64,000 bases of DNA from contig NC_044571.1 of the NCBI RefSeq assembly GCF_901933205.1, positions 13,705,235 through 13,769,234 on the forward strand, written 5' to 3'. Position numbers and translations under genes: made by a program. The stretch's first letter is position 1, and every line of letters starts with the position of its first letter. This document shows positions 51,368-61,661 of the stretch, piece after piece. The notes beneath the pieces are model-generated. The model saw only the letters and a program-made list of their open reading frames with translations. It ran no database searches and was not told the DNA's origin. Origin of the DNA: Camarhynchus parvulus. Its lineage: Eukaryota > Chordata > Aves > Passeriformes > Thraupidae.

Positions 51368-54300
51368 CTGGACATATATATGACATCACATCACTTTTTT
51401 TTCTTTTAGTAAAATACAGACATTCCACTCAATCTTTATGACTTGATGTAGGTTCACATAGAGACAAAGACAAATGTGAGGCATGTCTGTGTAAGGATGT
51501 GTGCTTGCAGTGTGTGGGGGAATAATGCACTTAAAACATCCAGCTCAATACAGCTCTGTATTCTGCCTTGCCACACTGAACAAATCAAAGGTAGGTCCTA
51601 AGAATAGCATTCATGATACATGAAAATGGATTAATACATCTCTTGGGAAACTATTTCAAGGAAGCTAAGAAGCTGAGCCAGCTCTGAGGAAGATCCTACA
51701 TGCTGACCCCAGCCAAAAGTCACTCAGCTGTCTTGCTAATGCTCAGGCTTAAGAATTGAAGGGCACCCAGCAGTTAATGGCTCTGGATAGGCCAGTCCTG
51801 AGCTGTCCTGTGTGCTGTCTGCAATGGCTGGACTTTGCAGTGCCAGCTAATTTTGACCCTCAGGTCCAGCAAGTGGAAAGTACAGCTGATGTCTGTATCA
51901 GGCTCACACCTTGCCGCAAGCACTTCAGCTGCAGCCCAACCTCCCCCATCCCTTTCCCAGGTAAGTTTCCTTACCCAGCCGAGGGCACAAACCCAGCCTC
52001 AGGCTGTGCCACTTTAGGGAGTAATCTGCAGAAACAGAAGTGGGCCGACTTCCTGCTCATTATCAAAACAATGGAGAGAAGTTACAGATCCTCTCTAGAG
52101 CTGCAAAGGAACCAGAGGGGTTGTAGAGCCGCCCCTTTCAGCATGGGACTTGTTCAGCCATGTTACAGGATCTTATCTACTGTCAATACAGCAGAAGCTC
52201 TCTGATTCTCCATTACAGACATTGAGTTCATTGAAATCAGCAGACAGTAAAGCTGATTAAGGAGTGTGACACCAATTACTATCGAAAGACAGTCAGGGCG
52301 ACTTCAACTGAAAAATGGCATGGTCTTTTCCACCAGCTACCACCTGAATTGCCTTCTCTTGAGAAGATTACAGGTGTCTTATGATAAATCCTTTTGGGAG
52401 ACACTACATCTCAATACAAGGCAGCACCAACACCAATCCTGTATGAATCAAGGTTTTCGCTGAACTGCTTAGGAAACCTTTATTGCCCAGTAGAGCAGTA
52501 AGACAAGTATACATCCATTTTAAAAACAAACAAAAATAAACAACCTTTGTAATCTTATGACTGCAAACACTTGTTTTACTGAGTGACTTACCTTCCCCCT
52601 ACGCGAGCAAAGCAGCTATTGCATCGAAGAGTCAGTGATTTAGTCAGAAGGGCAAACACTGGCATTGCCAGCCAAAAGAAGAGTCTTATAGCCTTTAAAG
52701 CAGCCTGATATAACTGCACCTCCTGCTACCTTTCCAACTGCAAGTGCAGCACCAGGGGATGTTAGCCACCACTCTCTGATATTGCAGTAGGCACATCCAG
52801 TTGCTGCAGAGCTCAGACTAGTGTCACTTCATGAGGAAGACAGCCATTAGCCCCAAAAGATAAGAGAACTAAAACCAAAGCATCTCCATGTTATTGTCAA
52901 ATACGATGTTATGTTAAAGATAATGTGAATATAATTGCAAATAAAAGCAGGCTGGGTGAGGCAGGAACATCTTGCCAAGTGATATTTGCAGGACTTGGCT
53001 TGAGAGCAGCCCAGAGTGGTCCAGCTCTGGTGTCATCACTTACTGCAAGCTCCTTTCTTTGCTAACAGAGGCACTTAGAACCAGCTACCATGGTTTTGCT
53101 TTGCTTTAATCATTAATCAGAGACAAGTAAAATGCAATGAAAGAAGGCAAATGTGCACTCCATCACACAAATACAAGCAGGTATTTGAAAAGCAGGGCAT
53201 GTTACCATGGCTAATTTGGGGGAATGGAGGTGGGGAAGAGGAAGGAGAGGATCTTGGAAGGCAAAAATTTGCTTTCATTGGGGAATTTCAATCAGAGCAG
53301 AGATTCCTGAGTTTTTACTTCACATGAGCAAAAAATGTCATAGAGTCTGCTGAAGGTGGCTTGACTTGTTGCAGTATGGGATTAGGTTGTTTGAGCTGTG
53401 AAACATTCCTGAAATTACCTCCTGAAGTCTCTTGCCTTTAGCAGCACTAATTCTCCTGTGTCACTGCAGTCTAGCTTTGTCAGCAATATATTGCTGCAAG
53501 CCCATCTTATTTGCAAGGAGTAAATCAGCACTGAAGGCAAACCTCTCTGGCAGGGCTGACAGTGCAGTCCTCAGAAAAAAAAGGATTTGATGAGGAAGGA
53601 GAGAGTCCAGGCTGGTTTGCCATTCACATTCTTACTTTGGAAATGTTTTCATAACCATCAGTCCTGAAAACTGAAAGTGAGATCCAAAAGAAGAATTAGG
53701 AAGGGGGAGAGAAAACAGGTTGTTTCATTGATTGTAAGATTTGTAGATTATGGCTATTAGTAAAAATGACAGCATCTCTAGTCGATGGGGTACAGGCTCA
53801 AAGCCTATTAATGCACTACAAGTAACATGATTTGGGGCTCTGAGAAGGGAAAAATCACAGTGTGAGATTTAAATCCTACTTTGTACTTTGAAAGCCTCCA
53901 TTTCAAGAGGGAGAAGTCCAATACGCCCCATTCACATGCTAATTCACTTGTTTCAACAAACTGGTGTTCTCCTTCACCTCTCCTCACATTAGCATAAAAT
54001 GAGAAGCTTGAATCTGCATTTTTCAAAAGACAACCAGGTTTCAAAATTTCCAAAATGCAACTATTCAATGATGGTTCATACATGCCAAATGCCAGAGTAT
54101 TGTAAATGCAATACTCATTTGCCTCCTACATCCAGAATGTAATTTCCATTTTTATTTTAATCACTAGTGATCCATTGTTCCAAGTTTCTTGAAATAAATG
54201 TCCCCCACTGATGCCCATAGCTTCTGCAGAAACAATTTTGAATATTTTGCAGGCAAAAATAGCAGATGTGTTGAAATTTATGCCATTCCTCTCTAAAGTA

Positions 54301-55217
54301 GATGGCTGATGAAATGCATATATCCAGGCCTGTGGAAATATAAGTCAGAAATAAAGAGCAAATGAGATTATCCTTAAATTGATTTCTCTGCAGTACATTC
54401 TTTTTAACCAGCAAATCAAAGATTTTTTTTTCCAGCTGCTCCACACAGATCACACTCTTCAATCTCTGCATGTGTATCTCCTGGTATGTAAGTGATTCTT
54501 TCAGTTATCAGATATGTGAGGGTTTTTCTGCTCTGCTATCCAAAAAGCTTGGTCTTCTTCCTTTCTGTCTGAACTTTCATAAAGTAGATTCTAATATTCT
54601 CTTTGTTCTCCTTAAAAGACTCCACCACAAAATTTGTTGTTCAGATCTGTTACAGCCTGTTTCAAACCCAGCAGTCCTGCTGAAAGCATTCTGGTGCACT
54701 TGGTCCTTCTTAAGGTGTTAACACAACCCCCAGGACAATATGTCTGAGCCAGTGGGACATTTTATATCACTAGATTTTTTCAGCAATCAAAACCAGTATG
54801 TCTATCTGATAGACCACCTGTGATATAGTGAATGGTTACTTCAAGGACTCTGCTGCTGGTGTCACGATGAGCTGTCCAGCCTGAACTTCATAATGGTACC
54901 AAACTCCCCAGAGCCAGTGTTCTAATCTGCCCTAATGATAATTTGTCCCTGGCCCTGAATGTTAATGATCAGTATAACATCAGTCTGGGTGCCACAACAA
55001 AGAGCAATAGTATGCCTTTACCTTGGTTCTGGTACAAACATGCAGCTAACTTTCAGATGCTGAACACCAGCCCAGATGTTCAGCCGTGACACAAGGCTTG
55101 CTTTTGCTGTGGCACAGTGTGAGGCCTTGGCTGAGTCTTGCTTAGAACACTCTTGTTCATCTGCAAGAAGGAGTGTAGGCTAACACCATATGACAGTAAA
55201 TTCACAGGCAGAAGTGA
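51368..55217. other. Intergenic sequence
   Basis: 3.8 kb with no gene, RNA or repeat that I can name. A 149-codon plus frame at 51756-52205 has no recognisable motif or conserved-looking pattern. Confidence 0.65.
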
Positions 55218-55261
55218 AATTGTAAAGGCAGTAACAGTTAGCTGTTCCTGCCTTTACAATT
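55218..55261. repeat. 20-bp stem, 4-nt loop hairpin (19/20 paired)
   Basis: AATTGTAAAGGCAGTAACAG (55218-55237) and CTGTTCCTGCCTTTACAATT (55242-55261) are reverse complements except for one position, around the loop TTAG. It is not next to any recognised transposon. It is too short for a typical microRNA precursor. Confidence 0.88.
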
Positions 55262-57395
55262 AGGGAAATACTGAGGAGGGGCAAAAGGTGCAACACCCTC
55301 CGAAAGAAGACAGAGACTCAGCAAATAGCAACTTGGCCAGATGAGGGGTCATGATCCTCTCCCAAGAGTCATGGAAATGAAAACTCCCCTCCAACAAACA
55401 GCTGCCTACATGCTTGGTAATACTTGTAGTAATTAGCTGAAGTAGCCTGTATTTAAGAGCTTAAGTCATAGTTGATACTTGAGTACTGCTTAGCTGAGCA
55501 GCCTCTTAGTTGTACCTGTGTAATGTATGCCTTAGTTGATACAAATACTTGCTGTGTTTCTAAATCTTGCAATCCTTTAGCATAGGAGAAGGTACCCAAG
55601 GGAAAATGACCCATTGAGGAAAGGTTGCAGGTGTGAGTACTAGTCCTGGCTCTCTCCCTCCTCCTCTTCTTGCCACCCAGTCACACTGCAAGGCCTAAAG
55701 TTACCAGATACCACCAACTAAAACAGAGCTGGATAACAGGCATCTCTAGCTAGTGTTGCTGTCTAACAGAAGGGATTGCTGTGAAGAACTTTTTTCCATG
55801 ACTGAGTGGTATCAACAGGCTTTCTCTATCCATATTTAAAGGCAGATTAAACCAGGGCATTAAATCCTGACAGGACTTCTTTAGTCAGAAGAAGGAAGGA
55901 ATCGGCTCTCACTAGAGGGCACATTGAGCTTGGATTTTATACATTCTGTTACAAATCAGAATGATAAGGTGAAAGGTGAAAACCAGCAAGTTTGAAAACA
56001 GCTACCCTGTGTGACTGAATTCTCCTAAAGCCATCTTGCAGCATGCTTTTAAAATGCTTCATCCCCTTGGCATCACAGACTACGGGGTAGGGCAGGGGGT
56101 TGTGTTACTTCTCTGTATGAAATAGAATTTTTCTGGTGTCTGGTACCATGTCCACCAACACTGCAGAAGAACAAACCCCTGGGACAGTGCTGACTGGTAC
56201 TTCATAGAGACCCAAGGAGAAAGGAGGGAAGAAAAGCATCCCACAGCATGCCTGTTCTTACTGAATGATGGGAAAATTCTCCACAAGCTTTAATTTAAAG
56301 GAAACAGCATACAGTATAGAGATCACTGACAGAAATTCAAGAACTGCTCCTACATGAAGACTGGGAGAAATTTCACATTAACCATCAGGAACAGTATCTC
56401 CACATGCATTTGACCACCTGAGTTGCACCACAGGGCTGTGTCTATACAGTGCAGGGGTTTGTTTTGAGGATAGGTGTTTCCAATTGTTCACATTTTGGGC
56501 TAGCTCTAGGCTAGTCCCGTGGGCACAGGCAGCCTGCTGGCAGCTGGGGGGAGTTCCAGGTGTTCTTCTAGACCACATCTCCCCTTGTAGTTGTCGGCAT
56601 CCTGCTGGAGTGCTCGGAGGTCAGCCCCCCTGGGCAGCTCAAGGCATCATTAGAAACGCGATTAGGAGATTTGCTTCACACCCAGTAATCCAATTTAAAC
56701 CGTTGCTGTAGACACAATCAGACCGACAAGCTGTAAAAATGCATCCCTGAGGAGCTGTTTGCTTTGTGCCAGGCGGGGAGTGGACTTGAACACAAGCTAG
56801 AGAACCAGCCCAAGGTCCCAGCACGGTGTCTCCACGTGGAGAGGCAGGGCTCAAGAGCTGCGTGTGTATATAGCCTCACATGCCGTTCACTTGTGTTGAC
56901 AAGGACGAAATTCAAAGCAAAAGGTACAATAGGAGTAATTCCACTGAAATTGTGATTATGCAACACACAGGAGCACTGTATGCTGAAGGAGATGGAGTGT
57001 CCACCTGGCAGGACTAATAGTGTAGGATCTGAGCAAGAACTGAGAATGGCAGCCATCACCTGCTTTGATTTACATTTTTTGTCTACAGGGATGGTTAAGA
57101 GGCAAACAAGCCTTGATTCTTACTGTTTATAATATTGGTGATAGCAATCTTAAATCCTGTTGGGGACTACAAGTGAAAGGATGGAAGTGGCAAAAATATT
57201 CTGTAAAAATTCTTCTTTCAAATCAGTACCCAGGAGGGGCTGCACCATGCATTATTCCCCCCCAATAAATCACAGATCCCCCAAACCTTCCAGATGTGTG
57301 ACTGCTGCTGGAGTCAGCAGGGTCCTATCACCGCCTGCAGACAGACATTCCTTAAAGCAGCTGAAACAATACACCCTCCAAAATCAAAGACGGCA
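55262..57395. other. Intergenic sequence
   Basis: 2.1 kb without an identifiable gene or repeat. Overlapping short frames around 56484-57059 on both strands show no coding evidence. Confidence 0.65.
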
Positions 57396-57500
57396 ATATT
57401 ATTTTTTATATATTATTATATATTATTATATAATCATATCATATCCTATCCTATCATATTATATTACATTATATTGCATTACATTACATTATATTTTACT
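57396..57500. repeat. AT-rich microsatellite/minisatellite
   Basis: Starts as TATTA units, shifts to CATAT/CCTAT units and then to ATTACATT units. It is a compound pentanucleotide-type repeat that changes abruptly into CpG-dense sequence at its right edge. Confidence 0.9.
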
Positions 57501-57700
57501 TAAGGCAAAGAAATTCGTGCGCTGATAATAAATCGCAAGCCTGGCAGTGAAGGCAGGAACCAGCAATAGGAGCCCGATCCGAGCAGAGCCGGCCGCTGGC
57601 GGGAGAACGGCGTGGCCGTGGGGCTGGCTGGGTGCCGGAGCACAGGGCGCGTTCTCAGTGTGCCACCTAGTGCCCGCGGGCACCGGAGCCTCGCCTCTCC
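57501..57700. promoter_or_regulatory. Isolated CpG-dense patch
   Basis: About 200 bp with many CpGs (GCCGGCCGCTGGCGG, GGGCGCG, CCCGCGGGCACCGG) in an otherwise CpG-poor intergenic region, 16 kb upstream of the PDK3 start. No exon is recognisable. It may be a distal regulatory element, an unannotated promoter or part of a GC-rich repeat. Confidence 0.5.
57660..57673 (-). promoter_or_regulatory. CTCF-like motif
   Basis: The minus strand reads GCACTAGGTGGCAC, matching 13 of 14 positions of the CTCF core CCASYAGRKGGCRS. It lies within the CpG-dense patch. Occupancy is inferred. Confidence 0.5.
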
Positions 57701-59630
57701 CATTGCACATCTGGGCCTGCCAGATGTTGGGCCAGTGTTTCAGCCTGTGGCTGCTGGTAACCTGGTTATTGGAGAAGGTAAGAGGGAGTGGGCTCAGCCT
57801 GTAGGGACCACTTATCCTTAGGTGGAGTCCTTGAGCATTGCACAGGGAGATTTGCTCTCTAATCTGTGACATATCTTACCCTGTGGCTGCTGCAGTGAAT
57901 TCCTCATCTGGGAAGAAATGTGGAAACCAAGGGGTGGGTGGGTGTGTGTGCAACACAATTATTTTATCATATTCCTTTTTTTTCTCTCTCTCTATTCTAA
58001 CAGGGGCAGGGAATTATCCCAAATTCAATGATTTTGACTTCATTAGCAGAATTAAGTTTCTTTTCATGGTATAGTACTGAAACCCCTGGAGACACTGTGG
58101 AATAAAAAGAAATTAAATGGGGATGAAGTGTATTTTCCATCATGGCACAAAGAAACTTCAGCCTCTTTTGCAATCCCAGTGACCTCAGAAGCTAATGATA
58201 CTAATCATCTCTCACTGCAATTTAATTCATGCCACACGATTGCAGGGGTTTCTTCATCCAGATTCAGGTGGCAGAAGAGTACAGAAATAAGATAACTTCA
58301 AAGTAATTAATCACATGATTTTAAAGCAAAAAACAAACAGCCATCTGACACTTAGTCACACTTGTCTCACCGCTCTTTAGGAGAGAGCTTCAATAGGATT
58401 GCTTACTCACGTGGAGGAAGAGCACTGATAGCAAGTCTCATCTCAGCCACAACTGCTTACAGAGAGGATTTGCTGTAGTGCCAGGGAAATCTGTTTAATC
58501 TGTTGGTGGAAATCCTGCTTGAGGATGGGATAAGGTCAGTAATATTAGCCAAATTCTATTAAACTAATAAAGGATTCAGATTGCTTCCTCAAAAAGAGCC
58601 ACTCAAAGAGAGGGTTTAAGTCTAGAAAATTAAGAATGATAAATCCAAATGAAATCCTTTTAATCTCTCTCCATTTATCAGCATTCTTTTCCTTCAGGGA
58701 GGGACGGGCTAAAATTGATGATGGGTTGCTGGCAAAAGATTGTCTCTTTTTTAATGTTACAAAAGCAATTCAAAACTCCACTAAATTCATTACAAGAACA
58801 ATTTTATTTCATTCCTTTGCGAAGGATGCATGCATGCAGCTTTGCTGAAGAAGCTGTAGCACAGGGCAGCAGTGAGGCTCAGAGCTGGTTCCTTGTGGCA
58901 CCTGGCTGCTGCTGGTTGCTGCCTTGCAATGTGAGGAGCCACTTTGGCTGTTCAGGATCTGAGCAAAACACACACACCTCCCTCTGGCCTTCCAAGGGAT
59001 GCTGTCTGCTGGGACAGCCCCAAACAACTGAGCAATTTATATTAAAAGCAGAGAGTGGCTTGAGACTGCTATCAGCTTCCAGAAGACATCTGGTTTTCTG
59101 ACACAATTACACTAACAGCAAAGGCCATCTTAAACTCACAGTTACTTACCTGGGGCTCAGAGCTGCCCTGGGCTCCCTGCCGGCAGCCAATCAATGTAGC
59201 ATCTCACAAGGGAACTGGCAGATATCTTCCATTTCAGTAAAGGCCATTCTCCCCAGGTGGTCTGGGGCAGCAGACTGTCATCTTTGGGCCTCCAATAAGA
59301 GAATTTCAAAGGGAGGAAAGGAGCACGAGAGAAGAGGTTGCCTAGTGGAAAGCAGCATGTAACCCAAAGGATAAGAGACAAAGAAAACTATTGGTTAAAT
59401 TTCATGTCCTTAACATCATTTCCCAGGCAGACAACAGGCAGGACTTCATCTGCCAGATGACCTAAAGGCTTTGATCCTCCTTTGCTTATACAGTGTGTGT
59501 TCTTCAGCAACTCCCAAGGCAGCTGGCACTGCAGGAAAAATGATCCCCAAGTGCTGGAACCCTGGATGCTGAGAATTTTAAACTTTCTGTGCAAAGACCT
59601 GCAAGAGAACACTGCATTTGAACCTGGGGC
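57701..59630. other. Intergenic sequence
   Basis: 1.9 kb with no supported feature apart from a short GGGTGGGTGGGTGTGTGTG stretch near 57933. A plus frame at 58715-59101 and two opposing minus frames overlap each other and have no recognised family. Confidence 0.65.
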
Positions 59631-60113
59631 TGTGGAGAAGGCCTCCAAAACTGATTGATGGAACTGGGATTGCAGGTGTGTAGTTTGAATAGGAGTGTGT
59701 AATATCACAGGGTGGAAAACTTAGAGTTTAAGGTTTTAGAATATAGCAGTGTGTATAAAGGAAGATGGAGGTTTTAGGGTGGTGGCTGCTTGTTTTTCTT
59801 CACCTTCTTCTTCATGGGTTTGGGTGGTATTTTGTAATTGGACAAAAAAGTCCGCATTGTGAGACATGAGTGGTTAGTTTTTGGGTTAAAAGTGAAAATA
59901 ATTTATGTACCATTTCTTAATTGGATAGTTTAGCCTTAAAAGACCTTGTAGAGAAGGATAGCAAGCCATTTTGTAGCTTGTTAGTAGACTGCTGTAGAAG
60001 TCTTATAAGTTGTAAGATTTACCACTTGTAAGACTGTAATATAGACAGGAAATAACAGACTTTTGCACCCAAACACGAAATACTGTCTCTAGTGCTTCAA
60101 TCCCAGCCTTGAC
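59631..60113 (+). mobile_element. Probable passerine LTR
   Basis: The 3' half resembles a songbird LTR I recall: TTTAGCCTTAAAAGACCTTG, then a GAGAAGGATAG..GCCATTTTGT block, ACCACTTGTAAGACTGTAAT, and the end TCAATCCCAGCCTTGACA. An AATA-type signal sits near 60050. The left edge (TGTGGAGAAGG) is a guess and I found no target-site duplication. Confidence 0.42.
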
Positions 60114-61526
60114 AGAGGCAGAAAGGAAGCCAAAAGCCAGCATTCAAGTTGCCAGGTGAGTCTTTTGTAACACAATAGCTGCTCAGTAAAAACCAGAGTG
60201 AAATGGGCAGCATTGCTTCACCAGAACTTGAATTTAACTCTTTTTTAAAAGTAGAAGCTAAGGTACATAGGGCAAACAAATAGCTTCAGGAAAATAAGCA
60301 ATCATCTGCAATCTAAGTCATGAGTGTTAATGTATTAGCCCCTCTCACTCACTTGACCGTGCTCTCTTTACCACATTAAATACAAGCAGTGTGGGGGAAT
60401 GCTTGATGCAAGAGGGGGGAAAGAAGGTGGTCTCACAGCTCTGGGTGTTTGACTTAGGAGATATTGCCCATAACCAAAGCAACCACATCAGAGGTGAACA
60501 ATTTCCTTTGAAGCACAGAAGCCACAGCAGCTGATGTAATGAACAAAAGTAGACACTGAACAGAAACAGAGCAATAGAGAAAGGGATGAGACTTGCACCC
60601 CAGAATTTCACAAGCAATAGTAGTTCATAAGCAAAACTGACCAAGAAAGGGAGCCATCTGTTTGCATGAAAATGCAAATCCCTACCACCTCTGTGTAGCA
60701 CTTCTGGCAGTGTGAATGGGCATGGACACATCACAAACACTTCCTCTGTGAAAGAAGAAAAGCAAACTCTATTTACATTCATCAAAAAATGCATTAAGAA
60801 GAGAAATCTCCAAACCATTATGGTACTGGAAATGTTCAAAACACATTACCTAAATGCCAGAGATACTAGTCCAGTTAGGGAATTCCTGAGAGCTGACTCA
60901 CAACTACCTGGAACACAATTCCTATCTCAGTGCAAACAGTTGCCATAGATATCTGTGGACCAGCAAGAGGACAGAGCTGCCCAGAAAGAAACGCATTTCT
61001 GTCCCAGGGCTTCTTGAGGCAGCCTTTCTGGCTAAAGAATGCTGCTTAACAAAGCTTTGGGAGATCAGGTGTCTTTTAAATCTTCCCTGCCTTTGGTGGC
61101 TTTCTTTTTTGTGGGAGGCTCTGCTTGGAGGGCTTAGGAGTTTAAAGGCAATGCTGCAAGAGAAAGCAAAGAAAAGCCCCACGTGCCAGTCATAGACAAG
61201 CAGAGCTTAAGCACCACACTCTGTGCCACTGCTCCCCTGGCTGGAACTGGGCCTCTGCTAGGCTGCCTGCTCACATGGAGAGGGCTCTCCTCCTTGTCAG
61301 GACCTGTCAAGTCACACCCTGCTTGTCAAAAGCCACAGCACACTCACACCAGGACTAACACTTGGGTGGAGTTGGCTACCAGAGACTAAAGTCTCTCCTT
61401 TTTGAGCCCTGTGGTGACAGGTCCCTGATGCACTGAGCTGTGCTAGTGCCATGCTGTAAGCTACAAGGGTAGCATTGATTACCAGAAGAACCACCTGGTT
61501 TATACCAGCTACTGTTATCCATTAAT
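60114..61526. other. Intergenic sequence
   Basis: 1.4 kb holding the longest non-repeat frame of the window (60345-60839, minus, 164 codons), which is rich in Leu/Phe but resembles no family I know. No splice-linked partner is seen. I do not call a gene. Confidence 0.6.
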
Positions 61527-61661
61527 ACAGAATCACAGAGTATATTGAGTTGAAAGGGACCCACAAAGATCAAGTCCAACTCTTATGTGGATGGCCCATA
61601 CAGGGATCAAAGCCACAACCCTGGCATTATTAGCACCATGCTCTGACCAGCTGAGCTATGT
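61527..61661 (-). mobile_element. TguSINE1-type SINE (tRNA-Ile head, CR1 tail)
   Basis: On the minus strand it starts at about 61661 with TAGCTCAGCTGGTCAGAGCA, the A-box region of a tRNA-Ile. A TGGTGCTAATAATGCCA anticodon-arm region (AAT anticodon context) and a B-box-like GGCTTTGATCCC follow. It then changes to a CR1-type 3' tail ending ACTCTGTGATTCTG at 61528. This tRNA-CR1 fusion is the SINE described from zebra finch and mobilised by CR1 machinery. The tRNA part has lost its acceptor stem pairing, so it is not a tRNA gene. Confidence 0.9.

Noticed and set aside
51756..52205. A 149-codon plus-strand frame
   Set aside because: No motif, no codon pattern or neighbouring exon supports it.
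55218..55261. A microRNA precursor
   Set aside because: The whole hairpin is only 44 nt with a 4-nt loop, shorter than usual precursors. No known seed is recognised.
60345..60839. A 164-codon minus-strand frame, hydrophobic and longest outside repeats
   Set aside because: No recognisable motif, no splice partners, no promoter context and composition expected of AT-rich noncoding DNA. It is treated as chance.
61600..61661. A possible tRNA-Ile gene
   Set aside because: The A-box and anticodon-arm similarity is real, but the acceptor stem is missing and the sequence runs into a CR1 tail. It is a SINE head.
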